NCBI GenBank assembly: GCA_005938025.2
Contig: VCCI02000001.1
Span: 620,001-684,000, forward strand
Direction of reading: 5' to 3'
DNA from: Inquilinus sp. KBS0705
GTDB taxonomy: Bacteria; Bacteroidota; Bacteroidia; Sphingobacteriales; Sphingobacteriaceae
DNA length: 64,000 nucleotides
Below the pieces are notes generated by a model, which did not search any database, was not told where the DNA came from, and worked only from the letters and a program-made list of their open reading frames with translations. The position numbers and the translations under genes were made by a program. Below, one piece after another: positions 1-8,918 of this stretch (position 1 is the stretch's first letter; each line of letters begins with the position of its first letter).

Positions 1-486
1 TTTATTGTAACTGGAATAGTTATTAGTTTCTATTTGATTTTCTGTTAAGCCTAAGGATTTTAGGTGCCTCTTTTTTGTTGTGTTGATGTATTGAAAGTAT
101 TTCTCGGCCCAATCAGGGTTATTAGATTGTCGAGTTATGGCTAACTTCTCTAAGGCTACCAGTGACATGCATTCACAAAATGATTCTATCAACCAATTGG
201 TCAATCTTGGATCAATGAACACGTGACACAATTCATGTGCAAATTGGTATGTTATCTGAAGAGGATAATATTCTGTAGGAGTTATCCCAATCTCATATTT
301 AACAGGCAACTTCCTGGAATATGCAATTGGTCCATCAATGTCGGATAAAACAACCAAGATGTCCTTATGACCTAGCCTTGGCCCTAATGGAAATAACACC
401 ATAAATTCATCTAAAATCTCGCCTAAAAGGGATTCAACCTGTTTATAGGATTTATCGCCATAGTCTATTTCTAGAATAATCTTCAT
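1..486 (-). CDS. HExxH metallopeptidase-like protein (3' end outside window)
   Basis: Reading the minus strand from the ATG at 484-486 gives an open frame of 162 codons running off the left edge. It contains HELCH at residues 84-88, the zinc-binding HExxH signature of many metallopeptidases, followed by a Glu-containing helix (ESFCECMS) that could supply the third ligand. No signal peptide is seen, so it is probably cytoplasmic. Its ATG overlaps the TGA of the upstream CoiA-like gene (ATGA), so the two are translationally coupled. The family is not recognised beyond the motif. Confidence 0.7.
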   Translation of the reverse strand, partial: MKIILEIDYGDKSYKQVESLLGEILDEFMVLFPLGPRLGHKDILVVLSDIDGPIAYSRKLPVKYEIGITPTEYYPLQITYQFAHELCHVFIDPRLTNWLIESFCECMSLVALEKLAITRQSNNPDWAEKYFQYINTTKKRHLKSLGLTENQIETNNYSSYNK

Positions 487-1460
487 AGCAGTTTTTCTAT
501 ATTGGGGTCGTTAAATCCATTAGAAACCTCATAACAATGATTGCAGTGGTGACCCGTTACAATTTCCACATAGTCATAAGGCAATGCGATAAAATCAAAG
601 TGCATTTTCGTTCCCCAGGTAAACTCGCCACAGGCACCACACTGGTTGTTTAGAAATTTGGTCTTTGTGTATGCCGCGGTATTGAAATTTATAACTACCC
701 CGTTTTCTTTAGCAATTGCTAACTCATTAGGAGTAAATGTTCCCGGCTCCCTTGATATTCCACTATGTGTTGGCCGGTTAATTCTCGCAACTTTCATGGG
801 AGAGTTGCAATACGAGCATTGCCCTGAATAGATCCCCAAAAGAGTCTTTTGCTTGGCATACCCACATACCGTACACGGGGGGTTAACGCAGGTCGTGATA
901 CGATTTGGGTTCGCTATTTTGCTGTCTATATTATCTATATCGATATCTGATGACAAATTGATTTGAATCATAATGATGTTATTGCGTTTGTAATAGTCCA
1001 AAGCGGATTGTTCAGGTTTATGACTAACTACGACTTCTATTACAGCAAACACCTTGTTTTCTTTATCAAACAACGCTATATCCGGTTGGCATACGACCAA
1101 ATTATGTTCAACCTTTAGGCCGGTGATTTTCTTTAATAGGTTCCCCGAATGAGGTTCATCACAATAGTTGCAATGCCAGGCAATCGTTAGTGATTGTTGG
1201 TCGACTATGTGTTGTTGCAATTTATCCGCAAGGAGCATCTTAAAACAGTAATGCAAGGCAGTTTCGGGAGTACAGTTTGGCGTTAGTGTGCGGTGCGCAA
1301 AATGCGGACGTTTGGCTCCTTTTAGTGTACTGCCACTTTTTCGGAGTATCAGTTCAGACTTGCAAACAGGGCAAAAGTATGGGATAGCCTTTTCTGCATC
1401 ATTGGCCTTTATCAGCATGCCATTGGTATCTACTGCTACAGTATAAAGAACCTTGCTCAT
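483..1460 (-). CDS. CoiA-like competence/nuclease family protein
   Basis: 325 aa. The N-terminus has the CoiA-type zinc knuckle (YFCPVC, about residues 28-33) followed by KRPHFAH (about 50-56), and the middle has a PD-(D/E)xK-like core: PDIALFD followed by AVIEVVVSHKPE. CoiA proteins are linked to DNA processing in transformation, and many Bacteroidota paralogues sit in accessory regions. Two further CxxC pairs (CVNPPCTVCGY and CSYCNSP) and a late CGAC...CNHC suggest additional zinc ribbons. It is coupled by a 4-bp overlap to the HExxH peptidase downstream. The nuclease activity is inference from the motif. Confidence 0.72.
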   Translation of the reverse strand: MSKVLYTVAVDTNGMLIKANDAEKAIPYFCPVCKSELILRKSGSTLKGAKRPHFAHRTLTPNCTPETALHYCFKMLLADKLQQHIVDQQSLTIAWHCNYCDEPHSGNLLKKITGLKVEHNLVVCQPDIALFDKENKVFAVIEVVVSHKPEQSALDYYKRNNIIMIQINLSSDIDIDNIDSKIANPNRITTCVNPPCTVCGYAKQKTLLGIYSGQCSYCNSPMKVARINRPTHSGISREPGTFTPNELAIAKENGVVINFNTAAYTKTKFLNNQCGACGEFTWGTKMHFDFIALPYDYVEIVTGHHCNHCYEVSNGFNDPNIEKLL

Positions 1461-1584
1461 GGCGTGTACTAATTGTGATTGATCTCGAGTTTGGTGAACT
1501 AAAGTATCAATTTATTTTCAGTTTGCATAGGTAGTGTTGATAGTATGGGAAATCTGTATCTTGCAGTACCAACCTATACCCTTC

Positions 1585-1824
1585 ATGAAAAAAGTATTGT
1601 TTATACTGCTGCTGCTTGTATCAGTAACAGGCGGAATTATTCCCTCCCAGGCACAGCGTGCAAAGCCCAAAGTTGAATACGTGCTGATCTGCAATAGCAG
1701 TTCGGCGTATGCGTATCATTCTTACGAATGCAGAGGCCTTTCACGCTGCACGCACGAAATTAGCAAGGTGACAAAAAAGCAAGCTATCAAGCTTGGTTAC
1801 AGGGCATGCCGAATTTGTTATTAA
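1585..1824 (+). CDS. small secreted Cys-rich protein (YHxxxCxxL...CxxC type)
   Basis: 79 aa from the ATG at 1585; the longer frame from 1534 adds 17 residues without signal-peptide character. The N-terminal MKKVLFILLLLVSVTGG is a classic signal peptide with cleavage near SQAQ. The mature part has YHSYECRGL and a C-terminal GYRACRICY. Such small exported proteins with a YH..C..L...A..GYxxCxxCY pattern are common in Bacteroidota, probably a small zinc or disulfide fold like the Ada/SH3-linked Cys knuckle. Function unknown. Confidence 0.7.
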   Translation: MKKVLFILLLLVSVTGGIIPSQAQRAKPKVEYVLICNSSSAYAYHSYECRGLSRCTHEISKVTKKQAIKLGYRACRICY

Positions 1825-1845
1825 AACTGGTTATATTAGTTGAAC

Positions 1846-2271
1846 ATGCAAAAGAATAAAACGGTATTTATGCGGATAGTAGTTGGATTACTGCTCATAG
1901 CAGGATGTACCCCGCTCATATCCCCCTTTGACCAATACTCATATACGCAGACAACTTCCTTGAAGGTGGAGGCGTTAAGCGTTATGGGCGAAGCAACCGA
2001 AGACTATTCCCTGCACGAGTCGGAGGCAAAGGCCGTTATGCTCAGCATCAATAAAATGGTGGAGTACGAGCTGCACCGGCCAAAAAACACCCAAACGACA
2101 GAACAATGGCAAACCCTGAGCGACACCAGTGGCAATTCATTTGGCGGCTTTATTAAGGAATGGAAAGCCAAACGCATATTGAAAGTAAAATATATACCCA
2201 TTAAGCAGCAACAGGTACGCGAAGGTTTCGACAAGATCATTGCCCTGGAAGCGGCAAAAATACGCTTATAA
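1846..2271 (+). CDS. hypothetical lipoprotein
   Basis: About 141 aa from the ATG at 1846 (a TTG two codons upstream is also in frame). The segment MRIVVGLLLIAGC is a lipobox signal peptide with the acylated Cys near residue 21. The mature part is hydrophilic with no recognised domain. It starts 21 bp after the small secreted gene and ends 9 bp before the next gene, so the three probably form one operon. Confidence 0.6.
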   Translation: MQKNKTVFMRIVVGLLLIAGCTPLISPFDQYSYTQTTSLKVEALSVMGEATEDYSLHESEAKAVMLSINKMVEYELHRPKNTQTTEQWQTLSDTSGNSFGGFIKEWKAKRILKVKYIPIKQQQVREGFDKIIALEAAKIRL

Positions 2272-2280
2272 CACACAATT

Positions 2281-2607
2281 ATGCCAATAGATATACCAGC
2301 CCTCTTGAACTCTCTTAAGAACAGTGTCGTTGACCTGGCTAAGAAGAACCTGTCCGACCACCTCAATGATGCGATACAGGATGGACACGCGATTATAAAT
2401 GGCTTGGAAGGGAAAATACAGGAATGGACACAACTGTATGAGGCCGGAGATATTGACGAGGGTAATTTAAAATCGCTCATCTTAGGAGAAAAAGACCTCA
2501 TGAAAATGGAACTGCTTAAGCAAGAGGGGTTGGCACTTATAAGAATTGATAAGTTCCGGATTGATGTATGCAATTTGGTACTTGATGCAGTAACCAGCGT
2601 ACTTTAA
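2281..2607 (+). CDS. hypothetical helical protein
   Basis: 108 aa, predicted mostly alpha-helical and charged, with no signal peptide or membrane segment. It follows the lipoprotein gene by 9 bp. No family recognised. Its TAA (2605-2607) is followed in the same frame by the start-less metzincin fragment, so the locus may be the product of a rearrangement that joined unrelated pieces. Confidence 0.55.
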   Translation: MPIDIPALLNSLKNSVVDLAKKNLSDHLNDAIQDGHAIINGLEGKIQEWTQLYEAGDIDEGNLKSLILGEKDLMKMELLKQEGLALIRIDKFRIDVCNLVLDAVTSVL

Positions 2608-3102
2608 ACTGCTTGTTTATACAAACTCTTCGAGCCGGCTAAAGACGGTGGAGAGGAACGCAACCGTCTGCGAGCTGAGCAAAAGGTTGGAAGCGACGGA
2701 AAGGGGGCTAAAAATTCAGCCGGAGAAACGGTTAAATTCAAATTCAATGTCATTGGTTTAGAGACATCAAACACTGACGGAGGATCAATATCTGATATAA
2801 GGAAGATTGCGACGGATAATGGATTAAGTACAGGTGAGAAAGACTATAGTGGAAATACAGTAATAGCGCTGGCGGCTGTAGTTACCACAAGATCCGCTGG
2901 AGGTGATCAAGGTTTAAGTAATGGAATTTATACGGCACTTTCATCACGCGCACCAGAAATAGGATTGGCGCACGAAATAGGACACACCTTTCAACTGGGC
3001 GATAACTTTCCTCGATCCACAAACGGGTTAATGGATTATCCGCCTGGTACACTTATCGGTTCAGAAGTTGACGAAATATGGAATAAAGCTCATGTTCAAT
3101 AA
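2608..3102 (+). pseudogene. start-less metzincin-type toxin C-terminal domain (Rhs-like tip remnant)
   Basis: An open frame of 164 codons with no start codon (the first Met is in the Met-turn) runs from the stop of the preceding gene to TAA 3100-3102. It encodes LFEPAKDGGEERNRLRAE, which resembles the linker between Rhs cores and their variable toxin tips, then HEIGHTFQLGD (HExxHxxxxxD zinc site) and NGLMDYP (Met-turn), as in metzincin proteases. A complete catalytic signature without translation start suggests a detached toxin module kept as a silent cassette or relic. The downstream gene overlaps its last 11 bp. Confidence 0.6.
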
Positions 3103-3766
3103 AAAAATTAAATTAATAATACTGTTAGTATTATTTACCTGCCACGTGGTAAAAGCACAACCAGACACAAATCTGGTTAAAAAATATGTAGTTTTCACTT
3201 TTGAAGTAGCGCATAAAGACGCCAAACTCAAAGAGTATTACTATTGGATAACGCTTCAAGACTCTGTAGCAAAAAAAAATGCTTTTGAGGTTTTTCCGCT
3301 GTATACTGAAGAATATTCAAAAGATATCTTGGAAAGATGCAAAACAAAAGGCATGGTAGATATATTTACGTCTTCCACGGCGACAAATTTTGATTTTGAC
3401 GACAATTATAAGTCTCAAGTTAAAAATCTACTTTCAATAATCCGGACTGACAGAATTAAGATTCAAGGCTTTAGAAAGAAGTGGACACGGAAGAGAGAGC
3501 AGATAGTCGTGAGCGTTTATGCAACGCCTATTAATGGTGAATTTTGTTCTTGTTTACAAGATCACGGAAAGGTTACCTATGGTTTTAAGGGGATAATCTA
3601 TCTACCTGTTATGTCCTTTAGTTATGACAAGAACTTTTGGAATAGCAAAAACGAAAGAATAGTCAAATATGTCGATTATAGTTATGTTGAATACTCAAGC
3701 CATTATCCCTTAAACATACATGGTAATTCAAATATCCGTGTTAAAGGAAGTATTGAGCTTTACTGA
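3092..3766 (+). CDS. exported hypothetical protein, candidate immunity protein
   Basis: 224 aa from the ATG at 3092 (an in-frame TTG at 3068 lies inside the toxin remnant). The N-terminus KKIKLIILLVLFTCHVVKAQ is a signal peptide, so the product is probably periplasmic. The mature part is Tyr/Lys-rich beta-type sequence with no recognised domain. Its position, overlapping the end of a metzincin toxin tip, is the usual place for a cognate immunity gene; that role is inference from context only. Confidence 0.55.
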   Translation: MFNKKIKLIILLVLFTCHVVKAQPDTNLVKKYVVFTFEVAHKDAKLKEYYYWITLQDSVAKKNAFEVFPLYTEEYSKDILERCKTKGMVDIFTSSTATNFDFDDNYKSQVKNLLSIIRTDRIKIQGFRKKWTRKREQIVVSVYATPINGEFCSCLQDHGKVTYGFKGIIYLPVMSFSYDKNFWNSKNERIVKYVDYSYVEYSSHYPLNIHGNSNIRVKGSIELY

Positions 3767-3804
3767 ACTGTTTTTTTTACTTTTAGAGTTATGCAGATTC
3801 ACGA

Positions 3805-4578
3805 TTATTCATATAATACCTGGTCTGCTGTGTAATAGGTTTTGCGTTTATCGATATCGGCTTTAAGTATAGTTTCACCGGCCAGCGTTACGGTCTGTTT
3901 CGGGCGGTGCACCTGCAGAAAATCCCTTTCTTTTTCTGTGATCGTATCAGGGAAATGCTGCTTAATATGATTTTCTGCATGGATAAGAACCGTTTCAATT
4001 GCCCTGGTAAGCACGGCGATCTTATCTTTCGGTATTTTATTGGCTTTTGAAAAAGGTGATATTTTCGCTTCGTAAAGGATCTCATCCACATACGCGTTCC
4101 CGATCCCCCTGACAGTTTTTCCGTCAGTCAATACGGTTTTGACAGGGCGGGAATTTTTTATTAAAGCCGTCTCCAGGTAACCGGAGGGCATATCCATCGC
4201 ATCGGGAATCGTCGCAGGATCGGGGTCGAGCGTTAAAATTACCGCTTTTTGCCAGTCGGTCACGGCCAGACCGATACCGTCAGCAAACAGCAATTCCGCT
4301 ATCGTGAAACGGTTCTCATTTATATTTTCATACCAGTACATGGTGCCGTGCAGCATCAGGTGAATACTTAACACATGGCCGTTTTGAAAAATAAAGTGCA
4401 GCTCCTTGCCAGTACGCTCTATACCGGTCAAAAGCTGGCCTTCCAGCGCTTCCATTATGGCGGTTTCGGGATCCTTGAGTCTTCGGGTGATGATCACGTT
4501 GATTTTGCTCAGGATTCTCCCGATTAGCTTTTTAGCAAGGTTCTTTCTGAATATATTTAAATCAGGTATCTCAGGCAT
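3805..4578 (-). CDS. Fpg/Nei-family DNA glycosylase (zincless finger)
   Basis: 257 aa. The mature N-terminus PEIPDL matches the catalytic Pro2-Glu3 of the Fpg/Nei base-excision glycosylases; TGKELHF carries the conserved lysine of the N-terminal domain, and GIGNAYVDEILYEAKISP is the H2TH DNA-binding motif (about residues 160-180). The C-terminal end (TVTLAGETILKAD...RKTYYTADQ) lines up with the zinc finger but the four cysteines are absent, giving a zincless finger as in NEIL1-type relatives. It would excise oxidised bases. It converges with the gene ending at 3766. Confidence 0.85.
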   Translation of the reverse strand: MPEIPDLNIFRKNLAKKLIGRILSKINVIITRRLKDPETAIMEALEGQLLTGIERTGKELHFIFQNGHVLSIHLMLHGTMYWYENINENRFTIAELLFADGIGLAVTDWQKAVILTLDPDPATIPDAMDMPSGYLETALIKNSRPVKTVLTDGKTVRGIGNAYVDEILYEAKISPFSKANKIPKDKIAVLTRAIETVLIHAENHIKQHFPDTITEKERDFLQVHRPKQTVTLAGETILKADIDKRKTYYTADQVLYE

Positions 4579-4602
4579 AATTGTACGCTTTATTCGTCAG
4601 GT

Positions 4603-4830
4603 TTATTTGTATTCACTCTCTACCCTGGAGCCGATCTCCTCAATGATAGCATCCGGCAATATGACCCCGGAGGCTTGCATCCATGTCCATTCTTCCGTAT
4701 GGGCAATACTCGCCATCCAGCGGCCGTCGAACAGAATGTCGTAGGCATCGGCTTGCATGATTACCTCGCAATTCACGGTATGCGCTGCATATGCTAAGGT
4801 GAAAGTGAATGAGGGATTGTGATTTTCCAA
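4603..4830 (-). CDS. small conserved hypothetical protein
   Basis: 75 aa, acidic, Trp-rich (WMASIAHTEEWTW), no signal peptide. It lies 24 bp upstream of the glycosylase gene on the same strand and may be co-transcribed. Function unknown. Confidence 0.55.
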   Translation of the reverse strand: MENHNPSFTFTLAYAAHTVNCEVIMQADAYDILFDGRWMASIAHTEEWTWMQASGVILPDAIIEEIGSRVESEYK

Positions 4831-4897
4831 TTTGGTAAAGTTGTTCAGCTAATTGTTACTTTGCTTATTTAATCTATTTGAAACACCATCAATAACA

Positions 4898-5314
4898 TCA
4901 TACATTCAAAACTTCCCTGAACACATTGCCTTTTATCAACAATACTCTTACTATAATCGGAATGGTAAAGATAGGTGATAAGAGGATAGGGGTAAGTAAT
5001 TCTGTATATATACCGTAAACTGATATTCCTATCATTATGGAAACGGGATAGGTAATTGAAGTAAGATAAATTAATTTAAGAATTGTCTCAGTATCCGTAA
5101 CCGAATGAAATTCAAATTTACCCTCTCCTGGTCTTGTAACATAATCCGACCCGGAATTGTTTCCATCGCTGAACTCATCTTCTGTGAATATGATATAATC
5201 AGCAGCTCTATCGGTGATGCGATATTTATTCTTTTTTAAGTAGTCAGTAATTTTCTCTTCAACCTCCGCTAATTGCATTGCAACCTGGCAGGTAATAACC
5301 TTTTGAAATTTCAT
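4898..5314 (-). CDS. hypothetical small membrane protein
   Basis: 138 aa. The N-terminal half (about 1-75) is soluble with a charged EEKITDYLKKNKYRI helix; the C-terminal half has two hydrophobic stretches (about 79-100 and 103-125) likely to form a transmembrane hairpin. No family recognised. AT-rich like its upstream neighbour. Confidence 0.5.
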   Translation of the reverse strand: MKFQKVITCQVAMQLAEVEEKITDYLKKNKYRITDRAADYIIFTEDEFSDGNNSGSDYVTRPGEGKFEFHSVTDTETILKLIYLTSITYPVSIMIGISVYGIYTELLTPILLSPIFTIPIIVRVLLIKGNVFREVLNV

Positions 5315-5363
5315 GATAGTGGTACTATTAGGATTTGTATAATGTATCTCAAAACGATATATT

Positions 5364-5843
5364 TTATTTTAAAACAATGGTATCCACTGGATTCTTTATT
5401 TTTTCAAGATTTATTTGCACGAATTTTATAAATGAATGATTAAAAAGCCCTTTCATTTTTTGACTTTTGATACCTTCCCGCACAGCCATTGCTTTAAAGA
5501 AGTATACGTACAGGTGATTTGATTTTTCTCCTTTTTCATGGGCGATCTTTGGTACGTAAATTAGATTATCGGTTCTTGGCATAAAATAGTCAACATCGTA
5601 ATCAGCATTAAACAATATACTGTCTGTCATTTTAGCGGATAGCGTTTTCACTACGAACACTGTATCGATAGTCATATTTCTCACAGCAAGTACCTGAGAC
5701 TTCCGATCCCAATAACATGAGGTAAAAATAAGCATGAGGATGATTGTTACTTGAACCAGGTCTTTGTTCTTTCTCAACTGATATCGGTTTGGGTGGATAA
5801 CTAAGGTCGAATTTGGTGAAACAGGATAAAAGTTTTTAGCCAT
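5364..5843 (-). CDS. hypothetical protein with internal lipobox-like segment
   Basis: 159 aa. Residues about 29-43 (VQVTIILMLIFTSC) look like a lipobox or single membrane anchor, but about 28 residues precede it, so either the start is further in or this is a type II membrane protein. The remainder has no recognised domain. It lies 49 bp upstream of the small membrane protein gene on the same strand. Confidence 0.45.
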   Translation of the reverse strand: MAKNFYPVSPNSTLVIHPNRYQLRKNKDLVQVTIILMLIFTSCYWDRKSQVLAVRNMTIDTVFVVKTLSAKMTDSILFNADYDVDYFMPRTDNLIYVPKIAHEKGEKSNHLYVYFFKAMAVREGIKSQKMKGLFNHSFIKFVQINLEKIKNPVDTIVLK

Positions 5844-6076
5844 CAGACATGAATTTCGTCAACAAAATTTGTCCGACGCCCAACCTAAAACTTTACAATA
5901 TACCCCAATTATTTCTATGATGAAACAAAAATATGAAAGGTTACCCCGCGATTTTAGACCTGATTTCCGCATTCGAGCGAAAAATATACTTTTCTTAGTG
6001 AATGAAAGTCTTTACCATTTTCCGCTTTTGAACTTTTCATGCAACAGTTCACCAAATAACTTCTTATTTTGCTTAC

Positions 6077-6973
6077 ATGCAATTTGGCCACGTTAATGAT
6101 CCGTTAGAAAATGTTGATTTCAGCTTACCCGCGGATACGAAAACAACTATTGAAACATTGAAGGAGAAAAGAACCGGCGGCGGCCTGAGTGTCTTTGTAG
6201 GGGCATCAAAATGGGGTGAAAAAACCTGGAGAGGCCGGATCTATCCGAAACAATTGCCGGATAATAAATTCCTGGGTATTTACAGCCAAAATTTCAATGC
6301 AGTCGAGTTTGGCCCGACATTCTACAGGTTTTATAGCGCAGATGAGATCAGCCAGTGGACCGCGCAGGTCGAAACCTCACCCTCGTTTAAATTTTGCCCC
6401 AAGTTCCCGCAGCAGATCACCCATATCAGGCGTTTGGCAAATGCGGGGGAGCAAACAACATCATTTTACCAAAGTTTGAAAGGTTTTGGCGATCATTTGG
6501 GTCCTTTGCTGTTGCAGCTTGGTGACAACTTCTCCCCGAAAAGTTTCCCGAATTTAAAAGCTTATCTCGAAGCCCTCGACCCGGCGATCAGCGTCAGCGT
6601 AGAGGTACGGCACAAGGACTGGTACGCCGATAAAAACTATCGCAAAGACTTCCTTCAGCTATTATCTTCCCTGAATATGGGTACGGTGATCGCTGATACT
6701 TCCGGCCGCAGGGATTGTGTACACATGGACCTGACGACTACAGATGCTTTCATCCGGTTCGTTGGTAATAACCTGGTCGATAGTGACTATAAACGGATGG
6801 ATGAATGGGTAGAAAGAATAAAAATTTGGGCTGACCAGGGGCTGCGGTCACTCTGGTTTTTCATGCACCAGAATGATGAAAGATTCGTGCCTGACGCCTG
6901 TATCTATTTCATAAAGCAACTCAATGCCGGACTGGGGACATCGGTCCAAGCGCCAATTTTGGTCATGGACTAG
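6077..6973 (+). CDS. DUF72 family (YecE-like) protein
   Basis: 298 aa with the TIM-barrel-like DUF72 hallmarks: VFVGASKWGEKTW near residue 40, NFNAVEFGPTFYRF, FKFCPKFPQQITH, VEVRHKDWY and a late FIRFVGNN. The family is widespread but its reaction is not established. The 3' end overlaps the convergent gene by 11 bp. Confidence 0.85.
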   Translation: MQFGHVNDPLENVDFSLPADTKTTIETLKEKRTGGGLSVFVGASKWGEKTWRGRIYPKQLPDNKFLGIYSQNFNAVEFGPTFYRFYSADEISQWTAQVETSPSFKFCPKFPQQITHIRRLANAGEQTTSFYQSLKGFGDHLGPLLLQLGDNFSPKSFPNLKAYLEALDPAISVSVEVRHKDWYADKNYRKDFLQLLSSLNMGTVIADTSGRRDCVHMDLTTTDAFIRFVGNNLVDSDYKRMDEWVERIKIWADQGLRSLWFFMHQNDERFVPDACIYFIKQLNAGLGTSVQAPILVMD

Positions 6974-7565
6974 GGCGGAAGTCTCCGCGGAGAGCGGCGC
7001 TGACGGCAGCCATGTTCCCTTGCATACGGTCATAGATCCGCTGGTAATGGCTGCAGAGTTCCGCAAGCGTCTTATCATAATCCGCCAAAAGGTCCTCCCT
7101 TTCCTGGGGTAGGGTGCTTCTGAAGAGTTCGGAAAGATCGAGTACCTCCAGGTATAATTCATGGGAACGCCTGTTGTCCTCCAGCATCGCCGCGAAGTCG
7201 TAGGGGATATCATAGTAAATGCCGACAAGGTTATATTTCCAGTTTTCCTGCTGCAGGCGGGACTGGTAAGCATCAAGACGTTCCATCTCCAGTTTCATAA
7301 AAGCAAGCGATCCCTCGCTCCGGTGATCCAACCGGTTCTTCCAGTAGGCGATGTTCTTTTTGATCATCGCCATCAGTTCACCGCTCATGAAGTAAAAGTT
7401 CTCGCCGGTCTCCACCATTTTACCCCGGTACAGGGCCTGCCGTTCATGGTTTTGTTTACGCCGGTCGCTAATGTAGCCAAACAGGCCGGTCATCAGTTGG
7501 GAGATCAGCACGCCTGCCATGCCGGAAAGGGCGCTGACCCATACGATCGTTTCTTTCGTCTCCAT
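6963..7565 (-). CDS. hypothetical protein with N-terminal membrane anchor
   Basis: 200 aa. One hydrophobic segment (about residues 7-31, IVWVSALSGMAGVLISQLMTG) is followed by a long, charged, helical cytoplasmic region (QNHERQALYRGKM onwards). No known domain. It converges on the DUF72 gene with an 11-bp overlap. Confidence 0.55.
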   Translation of the reverse strand: METKETIVWVSALSGMAGVLISQLMTGLFGYISDRRKQNHERQALYRGKMVETGENFYFMSGELMAMIKKNIAYWKNRLDHRSEGSLAFMKLEMERLDAYQSRLQQENWKYNLVGIYYDIPYDFAAMLEDNRRSHELYLEVLDLSELFRSTLPQEREDLLADYDKTLAELCSHYQRIYDRMQGNMAAVSAALRGDFRPSP

Positions 7566-8455
7566 GGTTGAATTGATTATAATGTTGTTCGGGCGGTTAT
7601 TGATTTGCCGCTGTCACTGCCGCTCTTCAGCGAAAGTAAGCAGCTTTGCAGGGGTAAACCTTCGTTATCTCTAAATGATCGCTTAGCTATTAAACGGTTT
7701 GAATGATGATTGGTTTTTTAATCATTTGTCTTCCGGGCTCATGAATTAGCCACCTCAGGATTTTGAAAGGATAAGGAGATTGGATTTACCCGTTATGATC
7801 AATAGGTACCTGGTTAAATACGGCTTCGATTTCCCCGTTCGCTCTTAACACAAATAACTGGGCTGATCAGTTCAGGCGAGGTCATCCTGTTCTCGCCGTT
7901 GGCTTCGCCCCGTGCTATTCGCTGGATCCCGTCCCGGGGATGCCGCTGCTATCACTAACGGGTACCACAAGGACCCCGGGCTGCCGAACTTTCGCGTGCT
8001 CAAGATCACCGTCCCTCCGCTTTACTCCCGCAAAAGCATCGTTCCGGCGCCTTGTTCCCCCGCGTTTCGCCAGGGGGAAACTGCGCGCGCCTGCATTCCT
8101 GCATTTGCATGGTCCATTCAACTGTGAGGTAATTAGGCTGCTACTGAAATTCAAATAACAGGGGACGGGTTACGGCCTGCTGCTGTTTTCGCCGGAAACG
8201 GATAAAAAGGCAGCTAAGGTCTTGCCCGCTGCATAAAGACCGCGCATGGCAACCAAAAGACTACGGCATAATGTGCCGGTTCCGTTTCACTCCACCGCCC
8301 CAGCCTGCGGCACTTATTCCGTTTCCTTTTGGCGTTAAGCGGGCAGCCTGTCTTTGCTTTCTTTTTTTCCGTTTTTTCTTTTGAAAACAGCTTTAAGGGG
8401 CAGGCGGCAAAAAAGGGAAGCGAACAAAATTTATTAATCATTAAAAAAAAATGAA
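7566..8455. other. 890-bp non-coding stretch before ssb
   Basis: No open frame here looks like a real gene; the short frames on both strands are Arg/Pro/Cys-rich with no recognisable domain. The segment is compositionally patchy: GC-rich around 7880-8130 and pyrimidine-rich around 8350-8390. Its place just upstream of the ssb-PRTRC module is where plasmid or ICE elements often keep origins or transfer sites, but no iteron set was seen. Confidence 0.4.
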
Positions 8456-8863
8456 ATGGAACAGTTAACAGGAAGATTGACCGCAGACGCTAAAGTAAGC
8501 ACGGTCAAAGGGGACAAAAAAGTGGTGAATTTCAATATCGCCATCAATGACAGCTACCGCTCGAACGGGGATACAGTAAGGGTAACCACCTACGTGGATT
8601 GCGCTTACTGGATAAATGCCGCTATCGCTGAATACCTGAAAAAAGGCTTACTCGTCGAATTATTTGGCCGCATCGGTTCAAGGGCGTGGATTAACAAGGA
8701 CGGTGAAGCACAAAGCACCGTAACGCTCAACGTGTCGAACGTCAAATTCTTAGGCGGAGCCTCTGCTACGGGCCTCGAAAGACAGGACGGCAAATCGGCT
8801 AAAAGCGAGACGGTTTACAACGATGAGAAAAAAGGAGCGGATAACGACGACCTGCCTTTTTAA
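8456..8863 (+). CDS. ssb: single-stranded DNA-binding protein (element-encoded)
   Basis: 135 aa. The OB fold is recognisable from MEQLTGRLTADAKV, NFNIAINDSYR, a Trp-containing ARRAY-like strand (VDCAYWINAAIAEYLKKG) and VELFGRIGSRAW. The C-terminus is acidic and ends DNDDLPF, the SSB tail that docks partner proteins. The first gene of the PRTRC module; element-borne SSBs protect single-stranded DNA in replication or transfer. Confidence 0.9.
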   Translation: MEQLTGRLTADAKVSTVKGDKKVVNFNIAINDSYRSNGDTVRVTTYVDCAYWINAAIAEYLKKGLLVELFGRIGSRAWINKDGEAQSTVTLNVSNVKFLGGASATGLERQDGKSAKSETVYNDEKKGADNDDLPF

Positions 8864-8918
8864 GAGGCAGGCAATTCAATTTACAGTATTCAATAAATTA
8901 ATCTCTAAAAAAAATATC

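Noticed and set aside
5869..6096. 75-aa plus-strand ORF before the DUF72 gene
   Set aside because: It begins at TTG, has no recognisable pattern, and overlaps the DUF72 start; treated as a shadow.
7912..8441. Overlapping 71-79 aa frames on both strands in the ssb leader
   Set aside because: Arg/Pro/Cys-rich composition typical of GC-rich non-coding DNA, with no conserved motif.
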